Shown here one piece after another: positions 1 through 12,061 of a DNA stretch of 64,000 nucleotides. Below the pieces are notes generated by a model. It was not told where the DNA came from, made no database searches, and saw only the letters and a program-made list of their open reading frames with translations. The position numbers and the translations under genes were made by a program. This stretch comes from Henckelia pumila (Eukaryota; Streptophyta; Magnoliopsida; Lamiales; Gesneriaceae), in NCBI RefSeq assembly GCF_033568475.1, contig NC_133120.1:98541180-98605179 (forward strand). Reading direction: 5' to 3'. Numbering within the stretch: the stretch's first letter is position 1; each line of letters opens with the position of its first letter.

Positions 1-101
1 CAGCCACACTCTTGATGGAGCACAACAGAATTACACTACTACTGAAAAAGAGATGCTGGCTGTGGTGTTCTCCTTCGACAAATTCAGGTCATATCTCATT
101 G
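1..101 (+). pseudogene. Athila pol fragment: RNase H, upstream of insertion
   Basis: Reading from position 2, the frame gives a typical gypsy RNase H segment with LDGAQQNYTTTEKEMLAVVF. It runs directly into the inserted element at 102. The frame resumes at 6734 with [16 protein letters not shown], so coding was continuous before the insertion. The enzyme would degrade the RNA strand during reverse transcription. It is now split and cannot be made. Confidence 0.88.
97..101. repeat. Target site duplication cattg (left copy)
   Basis: Five bases identical to 6729-6733 on the other side of the inserted gypsy element. A perfect 5-bp duplication is the expected mark of LTR-retrotransposon integration and fixes the element ends at 102 and 6728. 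Confidence 0.93.
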
Positions 102-2096
102 TGTAACGCCCCGTTTTTTATCTTAAATGAGTTTATTTGAGATAATCGGAGATTCCAGAGTTCAAGAGACGACTTGTATTTGATCAGGGACTACTTTGCA
201 AATTTCGGAATTTTCAGGGACTAAAACGCAAAAAATGGAATTGTTATAATATCTAGACTTTGACTAAGTCTCCCATTCTCCCTTCATCCCTCCCAAACAT
301 TTCTCTCCCCCATTGAAGAACTCAATGTGAGTTTCAAGCTTTTGGATTTCCTCCCGAGCTCGATCCGTCCGTTAGAAATTATTTCTGAAGGCAGATTAGC
401 GATCACGGATGAGAGAGCTTCGTTATACCGTAAGTATTTCTCCGATCGGATATGTTTTGTTTTTCGGAGGTGGTTAGAATCGATTTAGATTCTAGTATGT
501 TGTTCCTGGCGGAGTTCTGATCGTTTATTATCTGTCAGTTTTGAATTAGAGCGACGTTCGGATTTGTTATGAATTTTTGAAGGGATTTTCGAAAAAGTGA
601 GTTTTGTGATTTGTTGGAATTGGATTGTTTTGGTTGAATGTTGATTGATATGAGTTGCTTAGAGTGATATTATGTTGTTTGCATTTTCGGTTAGTTGAAT
701 TTATAGTCGTTATGCCGCCGGTTTGAGATTTTGGAAATTGGAGATTCGTTTGAGTTTTTGGGAGTTGCTCGTTTTGAATGGATTGATATTGGATTGATTT
801 TATCTCCGCAGATTAGTTGAAGATCGTGGAGTTCCGAATTGGCAACTTTCGAATCGTTGAAGAGTTGATCGAGGTTTGGTATCGAGTTGATCCATCCTCG
901 AAAGTTGAATTGAATTATCTTTATCGTTGAACTTGATTTGGAATGGAATTTTGATTTGGAATTCTTGTATCGATGTTGTTTCCAGGTTTGGAGCATCGAC
1001 GTTGTTGAAAAGAGGTATAAGATGACTTGGAATGGAATGGAACGAATGACTCGAATCCGACTTGATTCGAGTGTTCCGGAAAAATCACATACTTGCATGT
1101 TAATTGATTATTTGAGTTATGTTGCATTGCATTCATATTGAGCATATGAACCCTGATTTGAATAGCGGGCAGGACGGCCCTTTTGATGATAGACGTTTTG
1201 GGAATTATATTGTGAGTGGCCTGGATGTAGCTGTTTCACCTAGTGCTAGCATACTCCTTATAGTTGCACCAAAGTCTAGAGGATGGAGATACGTAGCACC
1301 ACCTCGATCGGGAGAGTCGGTGAGTTGTTTACGTGATCTCGTCCTCGGGATCCCAAAAGCAAAAGCTGAAATGTTTTGATTATCCGACTTGATAATCTCA
1401 GATTTAAAGACATGCAATGCATTTATGCATATGAATTGAGTTTTAGACATGCTTGTGGAATTGCATGGTTGTTATTTGAATATGTAGAAGATGATGCATT
1501 TCGTTTGAGATGTTTTTATGATATTACATGTTTGTCTCTTTTACTGGGAATATTATTCTCACCGGATTATCCGGCTGTTGTCTTGTCTTTGTATGTGTGC
1601 TTGGCAACAGGTGGGGCAGGACCGAGTCAGAGATCGCATGGCTAGGTGGTCGAGTTGATAGAGTGAGGCCTTGTTATTGTAGAAGTCGAATTTGAAATCG
1701 AACTTAGATTGTATTCGAACTCGATTTGTATTTTGGATTTTGGAACTTAGAATTGATGCATGTTCTACTCTTTCTTGTAATTGAATACTTCGTTGTTGGA
1801 AAAGTGTTAGTTGGATCATGTCGGAGCCTTTCCGGGTGTTGGATTGCACTTTTGGAGCCTTATTTTGAGCTAAAACAGCAGGCCATGCGCGCCCGCGCCT
1901 GGTGAGGAGCGCCCGCGCATTCTGCTCCCTTTCCCAGAGGCCTGGGCAGGGCTGTATGCGCGCCCACGCCTCGGGTGGCGCGCCCGCGCGTCACCCTGTG
2001 TAAAAAAAAAAAAAAAAACTTTGCTTTTAATCTTAGATCTTGTATGCGTAATTATTGTTTATTCTGAGATTAGATGATTAGAATCGAGGTCTCACA
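102..2096 (+). repeat. 5' LTR of young gypsy element
   Basis: 1995 bp, starts TGTAACGCCCCG and ends GGTCTCACA. It matches 4732-6728 almost base for base. The differences are one extra T near the start, three fewer A in the run at 2002-2018, and about 8 point changes. Near its 3' end (1886-1990) is a GC-rich block of four GCGCCCGCGC-like modules just before an A-run. The short reading frames in it are repeated in the other LTR and look like chance. Confidence 0.93.
1886..1990. repeat. Paired GC-rich modules in the LTR (copy 1)
   Basis: Cores GCGCCCGCGC at 1889-1898 and 1909-1918, then GCGCCCACGC at 1960-1969 and GCGCCCGCGC at 1980-1989. Within each pair the modules are exactly 20 bp apart. 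The same block recurs in the 3' LTR at about 6514-6620. The surroundings are AT-rich and the block precedes an A-run. Function unknown; compare the Athila and solo-LTR modules. Confidence 0.8.
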
Positions 2097-2101
2097 TTAA
2101 G

Positions 2102-2113
2102 TGGTATCAGAGC
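2102..2113 (+). promoter_or_regulatory. Primer binding site, initiator tRNA-Met type
   Basis: TGGTATCAGAGC, five bases after the LTR end at 2096. This is the usual plant primer site complementary to the 3' end of initiator tRNA-Met, where minus-strand DNA synthesis begins. Confidence 0.9.
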
Positions 2114-2398
2114 GATAAGATTCTTTGGACTGAATTTAGAAGTGAGCGGGGTAGATCGAGTCCGCATGAATTGAATTCTCGCATGTGATTGAGTTATTTA
2201 AATCGATTTATTTAAATACCATGCGAGCATATTTTATTTGTTGAGAATTATCTGAGTTACATGATTACGTGATTGAATTTTAAAGCATGAATTATTTGAG
2301 ATATGAACTGTAATTCACCTGTATCCGGAATTCTGAGAGGTTGCAAGGGCACCGATTGCAGCGATTGAGTTATCTTGTGTCCTAACCTTGATAATCAG

Positions 2399-3592
2399 AT
2401 GGGTCCTCGACGAGTTATTAACAGGAACCCACCACCAGTTATTCCTGCTACTGAGCAAGCTAGTACTGAAACTGTTGAGATGGATGCTACAGCGACACCT
2501 ATGGAAACCCTGCTGAAGAGGTTTCAGTCTTTTAATCCGCCGTTGTTGATGGGCACTGAAAATCCAGTTGATTGTGAGAGTTGGTTGGATGATATCGATC
2601 AGCTGTTTGATTCTATCGATTACTCAAATGACCGCCGAACCAGGTTAGTCATTCATCAGCTTCGTGGTGTTGCTAAGAACTGGTGGATTATGATGAAGAA
2701 AGCAATGGAGAGTAGAGGTATGGAAATTACTTGGGCTCTTTTCAAGTCTGAGTTCTATAAGCGGTTTTTTCCCGTGTCGTACCGAAAGGACAAGGGAGCC
2801 GAGTTTGCAAATCTGAAGCAGGGGAATTTGAATATTGAAGAGTATGTAGCCAAGTTTGATAGTCTGTTACGTTTTGCACCGCTGATTGCCAGCGATGAGG
2901 AAGCTAAAGCCGAACAGTTCATTAATGGTTTGAACCCCGACGTCTTCACGTTGGTAAACACCAATAGGCCTAACAATTTTGCGGATGCCATGAATCACGC
3001 AAAAGGTGCTGAAGCAGGTTTATGGAGACAGAGAGGAGGTCAGTTTGTGCCGCAGCAGTAGCAAGAACAGTTTCAGGCACAACCTTTTCAATTTCAGAAT
3101 CAACCATCGAGTTTTGAAGGTGGTAGCAGTGGAGCTAATAGGAAGGAATACTATCATCCGAGAGGGAAGCAGTTTAAGAAGCACGGAACCAGTTCTTCGA
3201 GCTCTAGTGGTTCGAGACAGTATGGATCGGGACAGAGTTCGGGACAGTCAGGCATGTCTTGTGCAAATTGCGGAGGTCGTCACTCCAGTGATCAGTGTAG
3301 AGGTATTTTTGGAAGCTGTCATATTTGTAACCAGGCGGGGCACTTTGCAAGAACGTGTCCTCAGCGTGTCCCTGAGCAAGCACAGAGTGGAAATTTCTTG
3401 AGACAGACAGCTCAGCCTCAGCAGCAAGCACCTTCTGTTCACTCTTTCCAACCTCAGCAGCAGAATAGGCAGGAAGGTAATCAGTATGGAAGCCAGCCTC
3501 CCAGACAGCAGGCACGAGTCTTTGCTTTGTCTGAGGATCAGCAGACTCAGGCTGCACCCGATAATGACAGATCAGGTAACGTTCGATATTGA
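2399..3592 (+). pseudogene. gag of the young gypsy element, one in-frame TAG
   Basis: Capsid-type Gag that would package element RNA. From the ATG at 2399 the frame carries a retrotransposon gag domain (about residues 45-200; ESWLDDIDQLF, NWW, FKSEFYKRFFPVSYR, INGLNPDVF). It meets TAG at 3059-3061 and continues open in the same frame to 3592. The second half has a cysteine-rich stretch CANCGGRHSSDQC and a classic zinc knuckle CHICNQAGHFARTC, followed by Gln-rich sequence. The longer upstream frame from 2375 uses TTG, so the ATG is preferred. The TAG is followed by CAA, which partly resembles known readthrough contexts. It may be simple decay. Confidence 0.85.
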
Positions 3593-4718
3593 GTTCCCTA
3601 TTCTTATTGGAATGTTAGATTCTGGCGAGTCTCTTGCCTTCTTATTGAAGAATCTGTTTATGTTTAACGTGCCTCTATTAAATTGTTGAATTTTCGAATT
3701 GATGAATACTCCAGTAGTGTTGTTCTATTAACCGGATCTTTCAGAAGAATTAGTAGAGGTTATGAATTCTTATCGTTGATTTCTTATCTTTGTGGAATGA
3801 GAATTATACTGAACTTTCGGAGCTTTTGAGAATTGGATAGCAGATTGTGGTACCAAGCAGTTGTACGTTATTCTTCGATGTCTGAATTCTTTTGGATTGA
3901 ATGGTCTTCTTCGATTGTATGATTTGATGATGGAATTTCTGTCGATCAGCGATCTCTTCTTATCGAAATTTACGGGATGTATTCTTGTTCAGAAGAATCA
4001 CTTATTAGCTTGATGCATCGAGACAGCTGAAGACACTCGAGACTCAATGTCTGAATCTGGACTTCGAGCTCGCAGCGATCTTATTGATTTGAAGACCTGT
4101 TCTTCTATTTGTCTTATGCGGAAATTCATGTGATCTGTTCTAATCTTAAGAGTTGGAGTAATTATTTTAGCAGACGGAACTGATTTGAAAGCAGAGAAGA
4201 GGATTAGATTGTATGAGATTTCTTACTGCGAATTTTATCTGAGGAATTGTATGCAGCAACCGATGTTTTGAGCTGTTCTTATTTTATCTACTGTCTGATT
4301 TGATTGACCGATTGTTGGAATCTGCTACCATTTTCCGTACAGAATGACTTTCATTCAAGATTAGAGGATTGAGATCTTGTCAGAGGTCGTCAGATGTCAT
4401 GTTTGGCCGAAGTCGGTTAGTTTAGACAGAGATCCTTGATGCGCTCATTCTTTCGGCAAGGACTTTGATGAGATTTTGTTGCCTGATTTCAACTTTTTCA
4501 GTTCGATATCCTCAGAACGACGGACAGCCAGATTAGACGAGTCGAACTTTGGATGTTATGCCTTGAGTTGAAACCAAAGATGATTCGATTGTGACTGAGC
4601 TTAGGAGGATTTTCTATAGAGAAGGAGTCGACTTTTGATTGACAAACTTGAAGGAATAAGTTGAGAGATACAGTTCGTGTTAGAACCGTGTTTGATTTCG
4701 AGGACGAAATCTTTTCTT
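3593..4718 (+). pseudogene. Decayed pol remnant of young gypsy element
   Basis: No long frame. Short matches remain in the expected order. A protease-like MLDSGES is near 3612-3635, shifted in frame from gag. A scrambled integrase stretch lies at about 4420-4560, with Asp-Arg-Asp-Pro near 4427 and Pro-Gln-Asn-Asp-Gly-Gln near 4510, interrupted by stops. A typical pol C-terminus-like FDFEDEIFS is just before the polypurine tract. Reverse transcriptase and RNase H motifs were not found, and about 3 kb of expected coding length is missing. The decay affects pol far more than the LTRs. Confidence 0.65.
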
Positions 4719-4731
4719 AGAGGGGGAGAAT
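4719..4731 (+). promoter_or_regulatory. Polypurine tract
   Basis: AGAGGGGGAGAAT immediately upstream of the 3' LTR start at 4732, the expected plus-strand priming site. Confidence 0.85.
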
Positions 4732-6728
4732 TGTAACGCCCCGTTTTTATCTTAAATGAGTTTATTTGAGATAATCGGAGATTCCAGAGTTCAAGAAACG
4801 ACTTGTATTTGATCAGGGACTACTTTGCAAATTTCGGAATTTTCAGGGACTAAAAGGCAAAAAATGGAATTGTTATAATATCTAGACTTTGACTAAGTCT
4901 CCCATTCTCCCTTCATCCCTCCCAAACGTTTCTCTCCCCTATTGAAGAACTCAATGTGAGTTTCAAGCTTTTGGATTTCCTCCCGAGCTCGATCCGTCCG
5001 TTAGAAATTATTTCTGAAGGCAGATTAGCGATCACGGATGAGAGAGCTTCGTTATACCGTAAGTATTTCTCCGATCGGATATGTTTTGTTTTTCGGAGGT
5101 GGTTAGAATCGATTTAGATTCTAGTATGTTGTTCCTGGCGGAGTTCTGATCGTTTATTATCTGTCAGTTTTGAATTAGAGCGACGTTCGGATTTGTTATG
5201 AATTTTTGAAGGGATTTTCGAAAAAGTGAGTTTTGTGATTTGTTGGAATTGGATTGTTTTGGTTGAATGTTGATTGATATGAGTTGCTTAGAGTGATATT
5301 ATGTTGTTTGCATTTTCGGTTAGTTGAATTTATAGCCGTTATGCCGCCGGTTTGAGATTTTGGAAATTGGAGATTCGTTTGAGTTTTTGGGAGTTGCTCG
5401 TTTTGAATGGATTGATATTGGATTGATTTTATCTCCGCAGATTAGTTGAAGATCGTGGAGTTCCGAATTGGCAACTTTCGAATCGTTGAAGAGTTGATCG
5501 AGGTTTGGTATCGAGTTGATCCATCCTCGAAAGTTGAATTGAATTATCTTTATCGTTGAACTTGATTTGGAATGGAATTTTGATTTGGAATTCTTGTATC
5601 GATGTTGTTTCCAGGTTTGGAGCATCGACGTTGTTGAAAAGAGGTATAAGATGACTTGGAATGGAATGGAACGAATGACTCGAATCCGACTTGATTCGAG
5701 TGTTCCGGAAAAATCACATACTTGCATGTTAATTGATTATTTGAGTTATGTTGCATTGCATTCATATTGAGCATATGAACCCTGATTTGAATAGCGGGCA
5801 GGACGGCCCTTTTGATGATAGACGTTTTGGGAATTATATTGTGAGTGGCCTGGATGTAGCTGTTTCACCTAGTGCTAGCATACTCCTTATAGTTGCACCA
5901 AAGTCTAGAGGATGGAGATACGTAGCACCACCTCGATCGGGAGAGTCGGTGAGTTGTTTACGTGATCTCGTCCTCGGGATCCCAAAAGCAAAAGCTGAAA
6001 TGTTTTGATTATCCGACTTGATAATCTCAGATTTAAAGACATGCATTGCATTTATGCATATGAATTGAGTTTTAGACATGCTTGTGGAATTGCATGGTTG
6101 TTATTTGAATATGTAGAAGATGATGCATTTCGTTTGAGATGTTTTTATGATATTGCATGTTTGTCTCTTTTACTGGGAATATTATTCTCACCGGATTATC
6201 CGGCTGTTGTCTTGTCTTTGTATGTGTGCTTGGCAACAGGTGGGGCAGGACCGAGTCAGAGATCGCATGGCTAGGTGGTCGAGTTGATAGAGTGAGGCCT
6301 TGTTATTGTAGAAGTCGAATTTGAAATCGAACTTAGATTGTATTCGAACTCGATTTGTATTTTGGATTTTGGAACTTAGAATTGATGCATGTTCTACTCT
6401 TTCTTGTAATTGAATACTTCGTTGTTGGAAAAGTGTTAGTTGGATCATGTCGGAGCCTTTCCGGGTGTTGGATTGCACTTTTGGAGCCTTATTTTGAGCT
6501 AAAACAGCAGGCCATGCGCGCCCGCGCCTGGTGAGGAGCGCCCGCGCATTCTGCTCCCTTTCCCAGAGGCCCGGGCAGGGCTGTATGCGCGCCCACGCCT
6601 CGGGTGGCGCGCCCGCGCGTCACCCTGTGTAAAAAAAAAAAAAAAAAAAACTTTGCTTTTAATCTTAGATCTTGTATGCGTAATTATTGTTTATTCTGAG
6701 ATTAGATGATTAGAATCGAGGTCTCACA
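4732..6728 (+). repeat. 3' LTR of young gypsy element
   Basis: 1997 bp, TGTAACGCCCCG to GGTCTCACA, nearly identical to 102-2096. It has a 20-A run at 6631-6650 against 17 A in the 5' copy. Directly followed by the target duplication cattg at 6729-6733. Confidence 0.93.
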
Positions 6729-6733
6729 CATTG

Positions 6734-7410
6734 GCTCTAGAGTAATTGTTTACACTGACCATGCAGCTATTCGATATCTCTTTGCCAAGAAGGATGCCAA
6801 GCCGAGATTGATTCGGTGGATACTCTTACTACAAGAGTTTGATTTCGAAATTATAGACAAGAAAGGGAGTGAAAATTTAGTAGCGGATCATCTGTCTCGC
6901 TTGGAGTTGGAAGGAAAAGTTGAACATGAACGCATCAAGGAGAAATTTCCTGATGAGCATCTTTTTGAGGTAAATTCCAAACTTCCTTGGTTTGCTGACT
7001 TTGCTAATTTTCTTTCTTGTGGTGTTTTGCCTCCAGATCTTAATCATCACCAAAGGAAGAAATTTTTCCATGATGTCAAATTTTATTTGTGGGATGATCC
7101 GTTTGTCTATAAGAAGTGTTCGGACCAAGTGATAAGGAGATGTGTAAATGAAGCTGAATCCAAAGAAATTCTGGAACAATGTCATTCTGCACCGTATGTG
7201 GTCACTTTGGAGCCACACGGACAGCCGCCAAGGTACTTCAATCTGGTTTTTATTGGCCAACTTTATTTAAAGACAGTTATACCTTGGTAAAATCATGTGA
7301 TAGATGTCAAAGGATGGGAAATATATCTAGGCGTCATGAATTACCCCTTACAAATATTTTAGAAGTTGAATTATTCAATGTGTGGGGTATTGATTTTATG
7401 GGACCGTTTC
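6734..7410 (+). pseudogene. Athila pol fragment: RNase H end and integrase zinc region
   Basis: Continues the frame from position 101: [12 protein letters not shown], then VADHLSRLE at the RNase H/integrase linker, then the integrase N-terminal region (CHSAPY, later [11 protein letters not shown]) and DFMGPF at the start of the catalytic core. A single-base loss near 7198 shifts the frame, so the first part reads to 7290 and the second from about 7179. The copia element cuts the core at 7410. The remainder of integrase is at 12659-13515. Confidence 0.87.
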
Positions 7411-8002
7411 TGTAAGTGGATGTGTCTTACAAGCTTGGGCCATAAACCTTACTTGGGCCTTAGACTAAAACTTTAACACAAGGCTTTGAGATCCATCAAG
7501 AGAAGTTAGTGTAATAGTTGGAGTCTATTAATCGGCTTTGATGGGAAAAGTATATATATGCGTTGGACAGCTCAAGGAGAAGAGACAAGAGAGACATTCG
7601 CTTAGAGATCTTAATATATAGATTAGAGAGAATTAAAAAGCAGCCGAAAAACAAGGAGATCAAGGATTGCTATCTTGATAGCTTGAGGATCAGAAAGCTC
7701 AAGCCGAATCTTGTAATTATTTGTTGGTTTATTCTTGGTTGTAATCTATAAATCATTCTTGGTGTCTGATAATGAAGGGTGACTATTTTTCCCGTGGGAG
7801 TAGATCAATTAAAGGTCGAACCACGTAATCTTATTGTCTCGAGTGATAGTGGTATATTAGTGGTGTGCTTTGATACTTAGCAGATTAATTGTTCAATATT
7901 GTCCTGCTATTGTTCTTGCTGACACCAAAGAAATCCCTTGCCCCTATTGGTGATCTTGGTGTTGTATCAATCTGAGTTCTATTTGAGGAGATTTTCTTAA
8001 CA
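7411..8002 (+). repeat. 5' LTR of copia element
   Basis: 592 bp, starts TGTAAGTGGATG and ends TTCTTAACA. TATA-like sequence TATATATATG at about 7552-7561. Directly after it comes CTGGCGTCGTCCGTGGGA (8004-8021), which occupies the primer-site position; I did not assign the tRNA. Confidence 0.92.
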
Positions 8003-8048
8003 ACTGGCGTCGTCCGTGGGAAACGAGAAAGGTGAAAATCAAACTCAG

Positions 8049-11000
8049 ATGGGAAACATGAAGTTTGATATTGAAAAGTTCACAGGCAATAATGATTTCG
8101 GGTTATGGAGAATCAAGATGCGTGCTATCTTGATTCAACAAGGACTTCTTGGAGCTCTGGAAGGTGAAGAAACTTTGACACGGGATGAGAAGGACAAAGT
8201 TCAGATCATGTTGAAGGCTCAGAGTGCAATCATTCTTTGTTTAGGAGATAAGCCACTCAGAGAAATCTCAAAGGAAACCTCAGCTGTTGTATCTGGTCCA
8301 AGTTGGAGAATCTGTACATGACAAAATCTTTGGCAAACCGATTGTATATGAAACAAAGGCTGTACTCATTCAAGATTTCTGATAATAAGGGAACTTCAGA
8401 GCAAATTGATGAATTCATCAAGATCCTGGATGACCTTGAGAACATTGAGATCAAGTTGGAAGATGAAGACAAGTCTTTAATATTATTGAATTCTCTACCT
8501 CCATCTTTTGAGAACTTTCGGGATGCATTACTTTATGGCAGAGATCAAAAAATAACTTTGGATGAAGTCCAGTCTGCCATAAAGGCTAAAGAGTTGCAAA
8601 GAAAGATACAATCAAATTCCCAGCCACAAGGTGAAAGCCTTATGACAAGAGGTAGAACAGAAAACAGATTTCAAAGAGGAAACAGAAACAGATCTAAATC
8701 TAAAAGCAAGACAAGACCACCCATGAAACTGAGGTGTTTCATCTGTCACAAGGAAGGGCACTTCAAGAGAGATTGCCCTGAAAGGAAGAGGTATATACCA
8801 GAGAAGAATAAGGAAAATGCAGAGGCCTCTCTTGTATCAGATGGCTATGAATCGGCAAAAGCACTAACCATCTCAAACCAGGGCTCTTTAAATGAATGGA
8901 TACTTGATTCTGGATGCTCATTCCATATGTCTCCAAAAAAATCCTGGTTTGAAAATCTTCAAGAAAAAGACCAAGGACTGGTTATTATGGGTAATGACAA
9001 GTCATGTAAAGTTAAGGGAATAGGCTCTATAAGACTAAGGATGCATGATGGCATTGACAGGATTCTACATCAGGTTAGATATGTCCCTGAATTGAAAAGA
9101 AATCTTATCTCCTTGGGAACTCTGGATTCAAAGGGTTATGCATTCAAATCTGAAAATGGAAACTTGAGAGTGTCAAAAGGATCTTTGGTAGTTATGAAGG
9201 CTGTAAAAAGGAATTCACTTTACATTCTACTTGGAAACACTATTTTGGGAGATACCTCAGTTGCTTTGAACTCAGCAGAAGTCACCAAGCTATGGCATTC
9301 AAGGCTTGGTCATGTTAGTGAAAAGGGCTTACTGGAATTGTCAAAGCAGAATCTACTGTGTGGTGATCATATCCAAAACCTAGATACTTGTCAATATTGT
9401 ATGTTGGGAAAATCCAGAAGAGTACATTTTGAAAGAGGAGCACATACTACTACCAAAATTTTTGAGTATGTCCATTCTGATTTATGGGGGCCTTCGAAGA
9501 CCTCAACCCATGGAGGAGGAAGATATTTCATGTCTGTTATGGATGACTACTCCAGGAGACTTTGGGTCTTTGTGCTTAAAAGCAAAGATGAAGCCTATGA
9601 GAGGTTCAAGGAGTGGCTGACACTAATGGAAAACAAGCTGGAAAGAAAGCTAAAATACTTAAGGACAGACAATGGGCTAGAGTATTTCTCTGAGAAATTC
9701 AATAACATGTGCAAACAGAAAGGTATCACAAGGCACAAAACAAATCCAGGAACTCCACAGCAAAATGGAGTGGCTGAGCGCATGAATAGGACATTGTTGG
9801 AGAGAGTTAGATGCATGTTGTTAAATGCAAATATGCCAAAGACATTTTGGGGAGAAGCTGTTAATACAGCATGCTATCTAATCAACAGATGTCCTAATAG
9901 TGCACTAAAGTTCAAAACTCCAATGGAAGTGTGGAACGGTTCCCCTGCTGACTATTCAGGTTTAAAGGTATTTGGATGCCTTGTTTATGCTCATTTCAAG
10001 CAAGACAAGCTGAAACCAAGGGCATTGAGATGTGTATTTGTGGGATATCCTGAAGGTGTTAAGGGCTACAAGGTATGGAATCTAGAATCAAAGGGACCTA
10101 GATGTTTCCATAGCAGAGATGTAGTGTTTGATGAAGGAACAATGGGCTTCAATCAACCCATAGTAACCTCAGATAAAATTACTCCAGAGATACCAGAATT
10201 TGAAGTTGAGGTGGAGCAAGACTCAAAAGTGCAAATACAAAAGGAAGTCGAAAACATCAATTTGGAACAAGAGACTCAAGACAAGATAGCAGAGCAGTAG
10301 CTAGAAAGAAGGGAAAATACTTATATGCTGGCCAGGGACAGAGAAAGGAGACAGATAAATCCACCAAAGAAATTTGGACATGCTGATCTAGCCTATTATG
10401 CACTTAATATAGCAGAGCAAGTGGAGCTCAATGAACCAGTATCATATCATGAGGCTGTTTCATCTAACCAATGCAGAGAGTGGACACAAGCGATGATAGA
10501 AGAGATCAGTGCTCTAAACAAGAATGATACTTGGAAATTGGTGGATAGACCAAAGGACCACAGGGTAATAAAATGTAAATGGATCTTCAAAGTGAAGGAG
10601 ACAAGTCAAGAATATAGGAAGGTAAGATTCAAGGCACGTTTGGTGGCAAAGGGTTTTACACAAATTGAAGGAATAGATTATCATGAGATCTATTCCCCAG
10701 TGGTAAAACATACCTCAATAAGGCTGATGTTGGCCCTGACAGCACACCTGAACTTGGAGCTTGAACAACTTGATGTCACCACTGCCTTCCTTCATGGTGA
10801 ACTAGAAGAGACTATCTACATGGATCAACCTGAGGGCTTCATTGACCATAAGACAAGAAACATGGTGTGTTTGCTCAAGAAATCTCTCTATGGCCTAAAG
10901 CAAAGCCCAAGACAATGGTACAAACGCTTTGATGAATTCATGACAACCATACACTTTGAAAGGAGTGTTTATGACAGCTGTGTATATTTTCAAAGGGATA

Positions 11001-12008
11001 GTAAATCATTCAAAACCTTCTTACTATTATATGTTGACGATATGCTCATTGCCAGCAGCAACAGGAGTCACTTAAATACTCTTAAAGAAAAGTTAAGAGC
11101 AGAATTTGAGATGAAGGAGTTAGGGGAAGCTAAGAAGATTCTGGGAATGAATATAATCAGAAATAGAGAGGATAAAACTCTATTTCTGAACCAAAACTCC
11201 TACATTAATAAAGTGCTACAGAGGTTCAATATGCACAAATCAAAGGTCACTGGTACACCTCTTGGACAACACCTAAAACTCTCATCAGATCAGTCTCCTA
11301 AAACAGAAGAAGAGAAGAACGAAATGGAAAGCATACCTTATGCAAATGGAGTAGGCAGCATTATGTATGGCATGGTATGCTCAAGACCTGACCTGGCATT
11401 TGCCCTCAGCGTGATATCCAGGTTCATGGAAAATCCAGGTCATGTTCACTGGGAAGCTTTGAAATGGATCCTAAGGTATTTGAGGGGAAGCTCAAATCTT
11501 GGACTAATGTTTAAAGCTCAAGGAAACCAAACTCATCCGATTGTTGGTTATGTTGACTCAGACTATGGTGGAAATTTAGACACAAGGAAGTCAATAACTG
11601 GAATGATTTTCATGGTGTTTGGGACAGCAGTGAGTTGGAAGGCAATTCAATAACCAGTGGTGGCTCTTTCCACCACCGAGGCAGAGTACATTGCTCTTAC
11701 TGAAGGTATTAAAGAAGCCATGTGGATCAAAGGCATAATGAAAGAATTTGGCATTGAAAAAAAAACAAGTTGAGGTGCATTGTGACAATCAGAGTGCAAT
11801 CCACTTGTCAAAGCACCTAACCTTTCATGAGAGATGCAAACACATTGATGTAAAACTCCATTTTGTTAGGGACATCATATCTAAAGGGGAGGTGACAGTG
11901 GCAAAAATTTCTACACTGGATAATCCAGCTGATATGCTAACAAAATCAATACCTCAAGAGAAATTCAGACAGTGCCTGAATCTTATAAATGTTTTAGAGG
12001 TAAAGTGA
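8049..12008 (+). pseudogene. copia gag-pol polyprotein, 2 frameshifts and 2 stops
   Basis: Gag starts at ATG 8049 (the open frame from 8016 begins with GTG). A frameshift near 8285-8295 moves it into the frame 8303-11653. In that frame are a zinc knuckle CFICHKEGHFKRDC, protease DSGCSFHM (Cys where Ala is usual), integrase HHCC (HSRLGHV...CQYCMLGK) and the catalytic series (HSDLWGP, RTDNGLEY, GTPQQNGVAERMNR). TAG at 10298-10300 precedes reverse transcriptase (DVTTAFLHGEL, YVDDML). TAA at 11651 and then a frameshift at the A-run near 11757-11765 break RNase H ([22 protein letters not shown]). The last frame ends at 12008. At least four lesions make this copy non-coding. Confidence 0.92.
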
Positions 12009-12050
12009 GTTCACTCGGGGTAAGATGGAGAATAGTCAACCTTGAAAGAC

Positions 12051-12061
12051 AAGGTGGAGAT
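12051..12061 (+). promoter_or_regulatory. copia polypurine tract
   Basis: AAGGTGGAGATT-type purine run ending directly at the 3' LTR start. Confidence 0.75.

Larger units (their letters stand above)
102..6728 (+). mobile_element. Young non-autonomous gypsy LTR retrotransposon (TR-GAG-like)
   Basis: Complete element of about 6.6 kb with two roughly 2-kb LTRs (TG...CA), a tRNA-Met-type primer site, gag, a polypurine tract and a 5-bp duplication. The internal part is only about 2.6 kb, too short for gag plus pol. It holds a gag reading frame with zinc knuckles, then about 1.1 kb in which only scraps of protease, integrase and the pol C-terminus can be recognised. By eye I count about 8 substitutions and two length changes between the LTRs. 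The copy is therefore recent, although its pol is long decayed. It must have moved using enzymes from another element. Confidence 0.9.

Noticed and set aside
691..1849. Several 67-135 residue frames on both strands at 691-1849, repeated at 5320-6478
   Set aside because: They are identical in both LTRs of one element and have no motif; their duplication reflects the LTRs, not genes.
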